From positions 1 to 64,000 of IMG/VR virus record IMGVR_UViG_3300044846_003114: a DNA stretch of 64,000 bases; one strand, 5' to 3'. This DNA comes from a virus. The first letter of the stretch is position 1, and every line of letters begins with the position of its first letter. The position numbers and the translations under genes were made by a program. Under the pieces are notes generated by a model, which saw only the letters and a list, made by a program, of their open reading frames with translations, searched no databases and was not told the origin of the DNA. Below, piece after piece: positions 49,105 to 56,504 of the stretch.

Positions 49105-50246
49105 TCTTCTGCTAAACTATATAACTTACCTAGTTTTTTAAGTGTGTTTGTTGTTGAAATTTTAATATCTGATAATTCTTTTTGATAAAAATCAATATAA
49201 TCATTATAACTATTAATGTGTTTGTTGATTTTTTTCATTGCTTTAATTTTCGCCTCATTGTCACCCATCTTGACAATATTATCAGCAATACCAAGTGCAG
49301 ATGCTAACAACAACATTAAATCTGATTGTGAATCCATCATCACATCGTTAAGAAAATCTTTACGTCTTCTTGAAACTATTTCATAAAACTTTTTCAGTGC
49401 GGCGTTTACTTTTTCTTCATCAGTCATATTATCATAATCAATTTTAACATAACTTAAAAAAGATTCGATACCCTGAATACTATTGTACATCTCCTTAATG
49501 AATTTTTCATAATCATAATCCATCATATATTTTAAGAAATCGTATGTAGTTGTTTTAGTTAAGAAACTTTTAAATTGTTTTTTAGTGATTCCTTTTAGTC
49601 TCATTAGTGTATATATTTCACTGTTTCTAACACTCTCCTCAACAACGTGTGAATAATATAACATACTTTTAAATTTCATCAACGGACGAACACTAACCAT
49701 AAGACTCTCGATAGAATGATACTTAACTTTTTCACCCGCATTCCTTGTTGGTTTCTTATCAAAATCATATGCATGTTTCAACTCGTGAGCAATGGCCGAT
49801 ATTGTTTTAGTTTGAAATTTTAAAATACTATTAATTAAATCTTCTTCAGATGTATCTTCAGGTACTTGATATGTTGCACCCATAGCAAGACGACCACCAG
49901 TTTTTTTGTATGTTAGTTTGTAATCGTTTGTTAATTTATCACCAACACCAATACTCATTTGTTCAATTTCAACATTTCTATATTTGTCAAAATCAAATGT
50001 AACCATAAAATCAACACTATTAAAAGATAAATCACCAACATGATAATCACCCATAATTGAAAAACCAACATCGGTAGATCCACCCAATTTCATATTACCG
50101 AATTGTAGACCCACTTCTTCAACTAAACTATCAATATACTTTCTGTATATGGATTTTGCAGTATCGTAAATTCCTTCTGGAACCCCAACAACCTCATTTG
50201 CTTGGATTAGTTTCTCATATTGTGCTTCCGTAATCGATATCCTCAT
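49101..50246 (-). CDS. Leader-type zinc metallopeptidase (HELKH)
   Basis: 381 residues on the minus strand amid plus-strand genes. Leader MRISITEAQYEKLIQANEVV, then a beta-rich domain. The zinc motif HELKH is at 154-158 (AIAHELKHAYDF), with a possible third ligand in VEESVRNSEIYTLMR. A long helical C-terminus follows. Zincin family by motif. With the leader it could be delivered in the virion, or process virion proteins. It has a TATTTATA box 4 bases upstream. Confidence 0.75.
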   Translation of the reverse strand: MRISITEAQYEKLIQANEVVGVPEGIYDTAKSIYRKYIDSLVEEVGLQFGNMKLGGSTDVGFSIMGDYHVGDLSFNSVDFMVTFDFDKYRNVEIEQMSIGVGDKLTNDYKLTYKKTGGRLAMGATYQVPEDTSEEDLINSILKFQTKTISAIAHELKHAYDFDKKPTRNAGEKVKYHSIESLMVSVRPLMKFKSMLYYSHVVEESVRNSEIYTLMRLKGITKKQFKSFLTKTTTYDFLKYMMDYDYEKFIKEMYNSIQGIESFLSYVKIDYDNMTDEEKVNAALKKFYEIVSRRRKDFLNDVMMDSQSDLMLLLASALGIADNIVKMGDNEAKIKAMKKINKHINSYNDYIDFYQKELSDIKISTTNTLKKLGKLYSLAED

Positions 50247-50250
50247 AGTA

Positions 50251-50258
50251 TATAAATA
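50251..50258 (-). promoter_or_regulatory. TATTTATA box (minus strand)
   Basis: Reads TATTTATA on the minus strand, 4 bases before the ATG of the metallopeptidase; orientation follows the gene. Confidence 0.45.
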
Positions 50259-50280
50259 CTTTCTAAAAATAATAATAATA

Positions 50281-50314
50281 TTTTTGGATATTCAAAATAC
50301 TATTCGTATATTTG
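50281..50314 (+). promoter_or_regulatory. Bacteroidota-type promoter, leaderless
   Basis: TTTTTGGATATTC and TATATTTG at 50307-50314; ATG at 50319 exactly 4 bases later. Confidence 0.75.
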
Positions 50315-50318
50315 TGAT

Positions 50319-50759
50319 ATGAATACATCAATATTAACCATATTATTGTCATTACTAATAACCATTTTATTGTCATTATTCCCACTGTCAATCAACATCG
50401 GGAATGTACCGAATTCATACATAGAAGTAAGAAAACCAATTAGTTATGAGACAGTTACCCTTACAACCTACTCACCAACGGAAGGGGAAACAGATTCAAC
50501 CCCACATTTGACAGCCTCAGGGTTCAAAATAGATAAGGACAACCCCGAAAGACACAGAATCATTGCCGTTTCGAGAGATTTAAAGAAAAAGTGGCCATTT
50601 GGTACCAAGGTTAGAATTAAAATGGCTGGAAAATATAACGGAGTTTATACCGTTAAAGATGTAATGAACAAAAGATATAAAAATAGAATCGATATCTTAA
50701 TTGGTGAGGATGATAAACAAACCACCATAAAAAACGTAAAAATCACTAAAATTAAATAA
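50319..50759 (+). CDS. 3D-domain (double-psi barrel) secreted protein
   Basis: 146 residues. N-terminal membrane/signal helix (TILLSLLITILLSLFPL). Then the 3D domain: TLTTYSPTEGETD, LTASGFKID, RIIAVSRDLKKKWPFG, and VKDVMNKRYKNRIDIL with the conserved Asp residues. This is the fold of MltA and RlpA-like lytic transglycosylases, so a peptidoglycan-active or lysis-related role is likely. Confidence 0.85.
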   Translation: MNTSILTILLSLLITILLSLFPLSINIGNVPNSYIEVRKPISYETVTLTTYSPTEGETDSTPHLTASGFKIDKDNPERHRIIAVSRDLKKKWPFGTKVRIKMAGKYNGVYTVKDVMNKRYKNRIDILIGEDDKQTTIKNVKITKIK

Positions 50760-50760
50760 C

Positions 50761-51207
50761 ATGACTCCCGATTTCACAGTTAAACCATCCCAACTAATAA
50801 ACATTCTTTGGGTATTCATTGGTGGATTTGCACTATCCGCAGCAATGTCAACAGAATTTTACTGGATTGCACTTGTAGTTTTAATACCAATCTATAAGAT
50901 TTTAGATTATGCATGTTGGACCTACGATATCTATGACGACCGTATTGTAGAAAGTCGTGGTGTGTTTTCCGTAACAACAAGAGAAATATATTTCCATAGA
51001 ATTAAATCCGTAATGATGGAAAGACCGTTTTGGATGAGAATTCTTGGTGTAGGTAGTATTATGGTTAGAAGTTCAGACCAATTTACTAGTTACTTTGTAA
51101 TCTATGGTATTGATGACGTTGAAGAATTCTTAGAAGACTTCCAAGATGTTATTGAAGATAAAAGAAAAGAAAATGGAATGAAAGAATACGAAGTATTCCA
51201 AATGTAA
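50761..51207 (+). CDS. Membrane protein with bacterial PH (bPH2) domain
   Basis: 148 residues. Two helices at about 12-48 (INILWVFIGGFALSAAM, FYWIALVVLIPIYKIL). Then CWTYDIYDDRIVESRGVFSV, EIYFHRIKSVMMERPFWMRI and LGVGSIMVRSSDQ, the YdbT/bPH2 pattern. It starts 1 base after the 3D-domain gene. Host-like; role in phage unknown, perhaps envelope stress or lysis control. Confidence 0.85.
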   Translation: MTPDFTVKPSQLINILWVFIGGFALSAAMSTEFYWIALVVLIPIYKILDYACWTYDIYDDRIVESRGVFSVTTREIYFHRIKSVMMERPFWMRILGVGSIMVRSSDQFTSYFVIYGIDDVEEFLEDFQDVIEDKRKENGMKEYEVFQM

Positions 51208-51229
51208 AATATATATAGTAAAAGAAATT

Positions 51230-51622
51230 ATGGTACGCGAATTCAAATTTTTCAGAGGGTATAAACAAAATACATTAACAGAACAATGGGAGGATATTTT
51301 TAGAACTTATCCACCAACGCCAGGAACTGGAATAATAAATTGGGGCACAACAACCACCAACCCAGCTTGGATAGTTAATCCAGGGTTAGTTCAATACGCA
51401 ACATCCACCTATACTATACCTGATTATACTATAACAACAACACCGGGTACTGGTACTTACACAATTCCATTTAGTGGAACAATCAATACCGCAACAACAG
51501 GGTTTAGTTTAACAACATCAAATACAACCGGAACGGTAACAACTACGGGAGGTATTGGTGGAGCGTTTACAACAACAGGAACAATATCTACAAATACATT
51601 CTATACTTCAAATATTAAGTAA
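51230..51622 (+). CDS. FKFF-tag Thr-rich protein, 130 aa
   Basis: Starts MVREFKFFRGYKQNTLTEQW. From about residue 60 almost only Thr, Gly, Ser and Ile (TITTTPGTGTYTIPFSGTIN), a low-complexity beta-rich fibre-like region. Overlaps the next gene by one base. Probably extracellular or virion-exposed by composition; unknown. Confidence 0.65.
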   Translation: MVREFKFFRGYKQNTLTEQWEDIFRTYPPTPGTGIINWGTTTTNPAWIVNPGLVQYATSTYTIPDYTITTTPGTGTYTIPFSGTINTATTGFSLTTSNTTGTVTTTGGIGGAFTTTGTISTNTFYTSNIK

Positions 51623-52104
51623 TGCAGGACTTCAAATTTTTTCAAAAGGGGACATTAGATATAATGGATGGTGATGTGCGAGCAACTGCTTCATTCAATG
51701 CCGACACACCTGAAGGTTATTATACCAGAAGACGTTTATATCACACTGCACAAAGTGAATTATATAATAGACTTCGTAATCCATTTAATAATAATGAGAT
51801 GGAAAGGTACTATTATGATAGACAGTTAGGACGTTTTGAAACATTTAGACCAACATTAAATCAAGAGGAAGTTACAAGAAGAATAAACGGTGGAGGAACT
51901 GATAATCAAATTAAATTGTATCAAGCAACAAGAGTAACAACCGTTAATCCAAAGTGGTGGATGAAGATTAAGATGTTCCTTCAAAAGATAAAGATTAATG
52001 CAGTTATCGAAACACATAGCGAAGCGATAGGTATATTTTTTATTGCTGTCACCGTAACATTTATTTTTGGTTTAATGATTGCAAAAGTATTAAATGTATG
52101 GTAA
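51622..52104 (+). CDS. FKFF-tag protein with C-terminal membrane helix
   Basis: 160 residues. Starts MQDFKFFQKGTLDIMDGDVR. Helical RRRLYHTAQSELYNRLRNPF, then NQEEVTRRINGGGTDNQ sharing TRRINGG with the gp23-like protein at 12397. The C-terminal transmembrane helix is AIGIFFIAVTVTFIFGLMIA. Tag at one end and membrane anchor at the other. Overlaps the next FKFF gene by 7 bases. Confidence 0.65.
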   Translation: MQDFKFFQKGTLDIMDGDVRATASFNADTPEGYYTRRRLYHTAQSELYNRLRNPFNNNEMERYYYDRQLGRFETFRPTLNQEEVTRRINGGGTDNQIKLYQATRVTTVNPKWWMKIKMFLQKIKINAVIETHSEAIGIFFIAVTVTFIFGLMIAKVLNVW

Positions 52105-52322
52105 GTAAGTTCAAGTTCTTTCAACGGAACAAATATAAAGATAGATGTCGATTACAAATAGGTTCTTCGTTTATTTTGCGTGGATACTATTGTAGTGTAA
52201 CAAGAATGCTTCCAAACCATTTTGAATATTGGGTGCAAGAAACAGAATTCACTATTGCAATGAGTTATAAAGATTATTTAAACACACCATCTGCCGCAGG
52301 TAGACAATTAAATCGAATATAA
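52098..52322 (+). CDS. FKFF-tag basic protein, 74 aa
   Basis: Starts MVSKFKFFQRNKYKDRCRLQ, then IGSSFILRGYYCSVTRMLPN and a beta-rich middle. Basic. No family recognised. Confidence 0.6.
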   Translation: MVSKFKFFQRNKYKDRCRLQIGSSFILRGYYCSVTRMLPNHFEYWVQETEFTIAMSYKDYLNTPSAAGRQLNRI

Positions 52323-52323
52323 T

Positions 52324-52587
52324 ATGACAAAAGCAAGAAAGATTTTATCTAATACAATAAATGAATTGTTAAAAGAAACTTCATTAGAAACAAGAATTAA
52401 GATGTCATGTTGGTTTGTGTTAAATAATATGATTCACGATTCAGGTGCAAGAGAAGAGTCGGCATGGAATGAATCAAACCCTAGAGATATCGAATTAATG
52501 AGAATACTTGATGACAAAACAAAGGAATTAACAGATAAGATTTTGAAAGATATTAAAGAATGGGAAGAAGACGGTAAACCAGAATAG
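52324..52587 (+). CDS. Hypothetical protein, 87 aa
   Basis: MTKARKILSNTINELLKETS, then MSCWFVLNNMIHDSGAREES and a helical end. No tag. Lies between two tagged genes with 1-base spacing. Confidence 0.6.
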   Translation: MTKARKILSNTINELLKETSLETRIKMSCWFVLNNMIHDSGAREESAWNESNPRDIELMRILDDKTKELTDKILKDIKEWEEDGKPE

Positions 52588-52588
52588 T

Positions 52589-53083
52589 ATGATAAAACCA
52601 TTTAAACTACTCAACGGATACACATATAGTGATGAGTATACATTACCAACACAACAAAATCCACCATTCAATTTATCACATCGCCATTGGAATTTGTTAC
52701 CACAAGATTTAAGAGGTTCAACATTACAAGAAATGGAATGTTATATTCAAGGGTGGGAAAATGCTCGTAGTAATGTTGAAGCAAATCCATATCACGATAG
52801 AATAAGACGTAGTTTGTGGAATAGAGGGTTTTTAAGATGGCGTGGTAGAATAGAAATGAATTATGGTAATGTTAATCCCGACCCACCAATAGATGAAACA
52901 TATCCTGAGTTCTATAACACAGATGAATTAATATTCTTTGATGTAACGGAAGAAAGATTAGGTATGCTTGACGGTGAACCATATAAAGTTATGTTGTTCA
53001 GACATATTGAAGAGGGAAATACAATAGAAGGAGATACAATATATCCCGAACATCCAATGTATAATTTTCCTGATATAATATAA
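52589..53083 (+). CDS. FKLL-tag protein, 164 aa
   Basis: Starts MIKPFKLLNGYTYSDEYTLP, a diverged FKFF tag. The body is Asn/Pro/Trp/Tyr-rich (SHRHWNLLPQDLRGSTLQEM, RSLWNRGFLRWRGRIEMNYG) with a beta-rich end. No family recognised. Confidence 0.6.
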   Translation: MIKPFKLLNGYTYSDEYTLPTQQNPPFNLSHRHWNLLPQDLRGSTLQEMECYIQGWENARSNVEANPYHDRIRRSLWNRGFLRWRGRIEMNYGNVNPDPPIDETYPEFYNTDELIFFDVTEERLGMLDGEPYKVMLFRHIEEGNTIEGDTIYPEHPMYNFPDII

Positions 53084-53093
53084 AACAAATAAT

Positions 53094-53273
53094 ATGAAAT
53101 TTAGAAAAACACTCACAGACAAACGTCTTGAAGAATTGTCTGATAAGGTAAGAAGAGGAACCCCAATCTTAATGAGTGAGGCGATTGAAGTGGTGGAATA
53201 TCAAGAGATGTTAAAGAAGAATAAAGTACCTTTCACAGATAGAATAGTTAATTTCTTTAAAATAAAAATATGA
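53094..53273 (+). CDS. Small conserved phage protein, 59 aa
   Basis: Encodes MKFRKTLTDKRLEELSDKVR, then RGTPILMSEAIEVVEYQEML and a basic end RIVNFFKIKI. The (K/R)G-x-PI-x-x-x-EAI-x-V-x-x-Y(Q)E element is familiar from short phage proteins. The next gene starts in its stop (ATGA). Confidence 0.6.
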   Translation: MKFRKTLTDKRLEELSDKVRRGTPILMSEAIEVVEYQEMLKKNKVPFTDRIVNFFKIKI

Positions 53274-53719
53274 TAAAAGATTTCAAATTTTTTAGAGCTA
53301 ACGAAACAAGAATAAATTGGCAACTAACCGGTTTATTAGATGATGCAACAAATGTTCCATTATTGATTGGTGTATTGGACATCACGTGGAAATATATTGT
53401 AGATAATAATCTAATGGAAAATGATAGGGTTAAAAATATATTGATTATTGTTATGACCAAATTATACAGGGACAAATATAATTCTTATAGTGATTATGAT
53501 ATTAGAAGGAAGATTGATGAGGTCGCGGTTCATACGAATAGTGTAACAATAAGAAGATATATACAAGAACTTGCAGCGGGTGCTTGGATGAGTATTGATG
53601 TTGAAGCGGAAATTAATCATATTATTTATGAACAATGTAAATGGGAAGAAGATATGGTAGGTGAACTATTCCACACCAACGCTGACATAACTTTAACATT
53701 TAGAAATGATACCATTTAA
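53270..53719 (+). CDS. FKFF-tag helical protein, 149 aa
   Basis: Starts MIKDFKFFRANETRINWQLT. The rest is helical (LIGVLDITWKYIVDNNLMEN, IRRYIQELAAGAWMSIDVEA). No family recognised. Overlaps the next tagged gene by 14 bases. Confidence 0.62.
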   Translation: MIKDFKFFRANETRINWQLTGLLDDATNVPLLIGVLDITWKYIVDNNLMENDRVKNILIIVMTKLYRDKYNSYSDYDIRRKIDEVAVHTNSVTIRRYIQELAAGAWMSIDVEAEINHIIYEQCKWEEDMVGELFHTNADITLTFRNDTI

Positions 53720-53927
53720 ATTTTTTCAATCCGAACAAACAATTCGATGGAGAACGGCCAATGGGTTAACACATCCAATTCATACCATATCCATCGACCA
53801 TATTGTGAGTATCATTAGGTGTATGGATGGGGATGGTAATATGAGGATTCCAAATCCATATGAGGGAAGAACTCATGATGAATGGGTTAATATATTCCAC
53901 AACGAAATAGAAAGAAGAAGGATTTAA
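53706..53927 (+). CDS. FKFF-tag protein, 73 aa
   Basis: Starts MIPFKFFQSEQTIRWRTANG, then HTISIDHIVSIIRCMDGDGN and THDEWVNIFHNEIERRRI. Last gene of the tag cluster, followed by the direct repeats at 53931. Confidence 0.62.
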   Translation: MIPFKFFQSEQTIRWRTANGLTHPIHTISIDHIVSIIRCMDGDGNMRIPNPYEGRTHDEWVNIFHNEIERRRI

Positions 53928-53930
53928 ATG

Positions 53931-53991
53931 CCAAAGTCGGAAGTAAAACACGTCCAAACTCGGAAGTAAAAACGTGACAAAGTCGGAAGTT
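53931..53991 (+). repeat. Three tandem direct repeats (CAAAGTCGGAAGT)
   Basis: Units at about 53931, 53954 and 53978: CAAAGTCGGAAGTAAAACACG, CAAACTCGGAAGTAAAAACG, CAAAGTCGGAAGTTATAAAT. Spacing 23-24 bases, close to two helical turns, and TATAAATA follows the third unit directly (53990-53997 region). Confidence 0.7.
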
Positions 53992-54004
53992 ATAAATAAA
54001 ATAT

Positions 54005-54493
54005 ATGATAATAATTGACAATTTTTTGGAAGACCCTGATAGAATCAGGGAAGAAGGTTTAGAATTGGACTACACCAAAGCACAACCCAACTCACCTGGT
54101 TGGAAAGGATTTAGATGTTTATATACCAATATGGTTGACTTAGAGTTAAATGAATTGATACAAAACAAACTTAATGAATTGGACCCGAAGTTCGTTGGTT
54201 CAAATTTAAGATGTTTCTTTCATTATACTTTGAATGAAGATATGTCGAATACTGTACATACGGATGGTATATTCGATTACGCGGGTGTACTATACCTAAC
54301 ACCAAACCCACCACCAAACTCGGGGACCATCTTCTATAATGATAAGAATGAGGAAATCGACTACGTGGAGAATGTATATAATAGATTAACCATATACCCA
54401 TCAACCACGTTGCACAGAATAAAGGAATCATTCGGGGACAATATAAACAATGGAAGGTTAGTTTATACGGTGTTTTTAAGTGTTGTTAAATAA
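54005..54493 (+). CDS. 2-oxoglutarate/Fe(II)-dependent oxygenase-like protein
   Basis: 162 residues. Iron ligands His85 and Asp87 (VHTDGIFDYAGVLYLTP), His137 (STTLHRIKE) and cosubstrate Arg151 (GRLVYTVFLSV), separated by PNSGTIFYND. The double-stranded beta-helix pattern resembles DUF6445/PKHD-type oxygenases common in large phages. It probably hydroxylates a protein or nucleic-acid substrate; unknown. Confidence 0.82.
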   Translation: MIIIDNFLEDPDRIREEGLELDYTKAQPNSPGWKGFRCLYTNMVDLELNELIQNKLNELDPKFVGSNLRCFFHYTLNEDMSNTVHTDGIFDYAGVLYLTPNPPPNSGTIFYNDKNEEIDYVENVYNRLTIYPSTTLHRIKESFGDNINNGRLVYTVFLSVVK

Positions 54494-54538
54494 TAATTCC
54501 ATAATGTCAGTCCCAGTTTCGGAGTACTATTTATGTGA

Positions 54539-55222
54539 ATGAAGATAGAAGCATTATTCATTTCAGATGTTCACCTTGGTTCCAAGGGTTCAAATGCAAC
54601 ACAGGTCTTAGAGGTCCTTAAACAATTCCAACCCGAGTATCTATTCCTTGTGGGGGATATCATAGACGGATGGTTATTAAAGAGGAAGTTCCGTTGGCCA
54701 CAATCACACACCAATGTTATAAGGAAGATAATGTCCTATTCAAAGAACGGGACCAAGGTTATCTACATACCGGGTAATCATGACGAGTTCATGAGGGACT
54801 ACCTTGACCTTCACTTCGGGAACATAGAGATTCATAATGAATATATCTTCAAGAACACATACATCACCCATGGTGATTTATATGACGGTGTGGTAAAACT
54901 TAAATGGCTTGGTGTTCTTGGTTCAATTGGTTATGATATAGCCATATCCATCGACAGAACCCTTAAATCGTGGGGTTATAAGAGATCATTATCCAAGTAT
55001 CTAAAGGATAAGGTAAAGGAGGCGGTGAAGTTCATGACCAGTTTCGAGGAGGAAATTGTGAGACAAGGTATCAAACATAACTGTAACACCGTAATGTGTG
55101 GTCATATTCATCATCCTGATGACAAGAGCATCAATGGTGTTAGATATCTAAACTGTGGGGATTGGATTGAGAATAATAGTTATATCATATACAACGATGG
55201 AGAATACAAGGTCATTAAGTAA
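54539..55222 (+). CDS. LpxH-like metallophosphoesterase
   Basis: 227 residues. FISDVHLGSKG (Asp10, His12), FLVGDIIDGWLLKRKFRWP, VIYIPGNHDEFMRD, NTYITHGDLYDG and VMCGHIHHPDD. The order, and D-x-W-x-L-(K/R)RKFRW, is that of the UDP-2,3-diacylglucosamine hydrolase family (LpxH) that acts in lipid A synthesis. Followed within 26 bases by a glycosyltransferase, so this pair may change host lipid A or LPS. Exact substrate not proven. Confidence 0.85.
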   Translation: MKIEALFISDVHLGSKGSNATQVLEVLKQFQPEYLFLVGDIIDGWLLKRKFRWPQSHTNVIRKIMSYSKNGTKVIYIPGNHDEFMRDYLDLHFGNIEIHNEYIFKNTYITHGDLYDGVVKLKWLGVLGSIGYDIAISIDRTLKSWGYKRSLSKYLKDKVKEAVKFMTSFEEEIVRQGIKHNCNTVMCGHIHHPDDKSINGVRYLNCGDWIENNSYIIYNDGEYKVIK

Positions 55223-55916
55223 TCAACTTACAATTGTCATTCCATCCAAGAACGAGGGGGTAACACTATACACCTGCATAAAATATTTATCGAATCAAAA
55301 TAATATAAGGGGGGTAAGGGTTATTATTGCGGATGTTTCGGATAACATGAAATCGTTATTGTATATTATAAAGTTAAAGAAAGATTTTAAACATACATTA
55401 AAGATTGATGTAATTGAGGGTGGTTACCCAAGTGTCGGAAGATTAAACGGATCCAAATTGGTAACAACACCTTATATGTTATTCTTGGACTCGGATGTAT
55501 TTCTAACCAATCCGAATACGTTAGTTGAATGTGTAAGGTATAAGAAGGACTTGGTCACGGTACCATTCTATACAGATTATCCATACAGATGGGTATTCAG
55601 AATGTTCGACCTATTCCAAACCCTATCCACAATGATTGGAACTCCGTTCGCAGTAGGAGGATTTCAACTATGGAATACAGACACATACTGGTCAGTGGGA
55701 GGATATAATCCTGAGGAACTATTCGCCGAGGATTATTCTATATCTCAGAAGGTTAACCCAAAGGAATTTAAAGTACATAAGATTAAAGGTGCATATACAT
55801 CATCCAGACGCTTCAAGAACAAGGGTGTGTTATGGATGTTCCGTATAATGTTGAAATCTTACTTCAACCGAAACAATCCTGAATTTTTTAAGAAGTCTCA
55901 TGGATATTGGGATTGA
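55197..55916 (+). CDS. Family 2 glycosyltransferase
   Basis: 239 residues, start taken at ATG 55197 (MENTRSLSNQLTIVIPSKNE); an earlier ATG at 55155 overlaps the LpxH-like gene deeply. GT2 opening IVIPSKNEG, metal motif LFLDSDVFL, VGGFQLWNTDTYWSVGGYNP and AEDYSISQKV. Same strand and 26-base overlap with the phosphoesterase, so likely a unit acting on the envelope. Confidence 0.85.
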   Translation: MENTRSLSNQLTIVIPSKNEGVTLYTCIKYLSNQNNIRGVRVIIADVSDNMKSLLYIIKLKKDFKHTLKIDVIEGGYPSVGRLNGSKLVTTPYMLFLDSDVFLTNPNTLVECVRYKKDLVTVPFYTDYPYRWVFRMFDLFQTLSTMIGTPFAVGGFQLWNTDTYWSVGGYNPEELFAEDYSISQKVNPKEFKVHKIKGAYTSSRRFKNKGVLWMFRIMLKSYFNRNNPEFFKKSHGYWD

Positions 55917-55950
55917 CTTTGTCAATTATTATTAATATAATATATTCATT

Positions 55951-56259
55951 ATGGCAAAGAGACAATTTCAGAAAATAATTAAGGAATGGAATGAAGCAAC
56001 ACCCAAAGAGGTGTGGGAAGGTACAAGAGATAACTTTATCTTTGGATTTCTTGGTGCAACCATTGTGGTATTCATTAGTACCAAAACGGATTTAATGGTC
56101 ATTCTTGGTTACCTCACATACTATTTCTTTATGGGAAGGATTGTGAATCGACCAAAATATGTAACTGACTTGGGTAAACTTATTGTATTCCCAATTCCAT
56201 CGGCACTTGGTGCCTTCGCAGGGTACAAGTTATCTTATATACTACAGAGTTTCCTTTAA
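55951..56259 (+). CDS. Small membrane protein, 102 aa
   Basis: Basic N-terminus MAKRQFQKIIKEWNEATPKE, then three hydrophobic stretches (FIFGFLGATIVVFIST, MVILGYLTYYFFMGRIV, LIVFPIPSALGAFAGYK). Unknown function. Confidence 0.62.
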   Translation: MAKRQFQKIIKEWNEATPKEVWEGTRDNFIFGFLGATIVVFISTKTDLMVILGYLTYYFFMGRIVNRPKYVTDLGKLIVFPIPSALGAFAGYKLSYILQSFL

Positions 56260-56269
56260 CCACAAAAAC

Positions 56270-56482
56270 ATGACGGCAAAAGAATTTATTGAAAAAATGA
56301 CATCTGAAAATGAAAGTGTCACAACGGAAGTGTTGATGATTGAGTTCGCCAAGATGCACGCGAGTGAAGCCCTTAAATCTGCACACTACGCCGCGGTATC
56401 CACTTTGGATGGAAGAGCGTGGGATTGTGTATACAACAAAAGATTTCTACTATTGGCATATCCTGATAGTAAAATTATTTAA
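56270..56482 (+). CDS. Small phage protein, 70 aa
   Basis: From ATG 56270: MTAKEFIEKMTSENESVTTE, then MIEFAKMHASEALKSAHYAA. The opening TAKEFhE and FAKxHxxEALK fit a recurrent short phage protein; function unknown. Confidence 0.62.
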   Translation: MTAKEFIEKMTSENESVTTEVLMIEFAKMHASEALKSAHYAAVSTLDGRAWDCVYNKRFLLLAYPDSKII

Positions 56483-56492
56483 TATGGTTTAA

Positions 56493-56500
56493 TATTTATT
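56493..56500 (+). promoter_or_regulatory. TATTTATT box
   Basis: 4 bases before the ATG at 56505; one mismatch from TATTTATA. Confidence 0.35.
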
Positions 56501-56504
56501 TATG

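Noticed and set aside
53931-53991. CRISPR-like reading of the CGGAAGT repeats
   Set aside because: Only three units and spacers of about 10 bases; better explained as iterons or operator sites.
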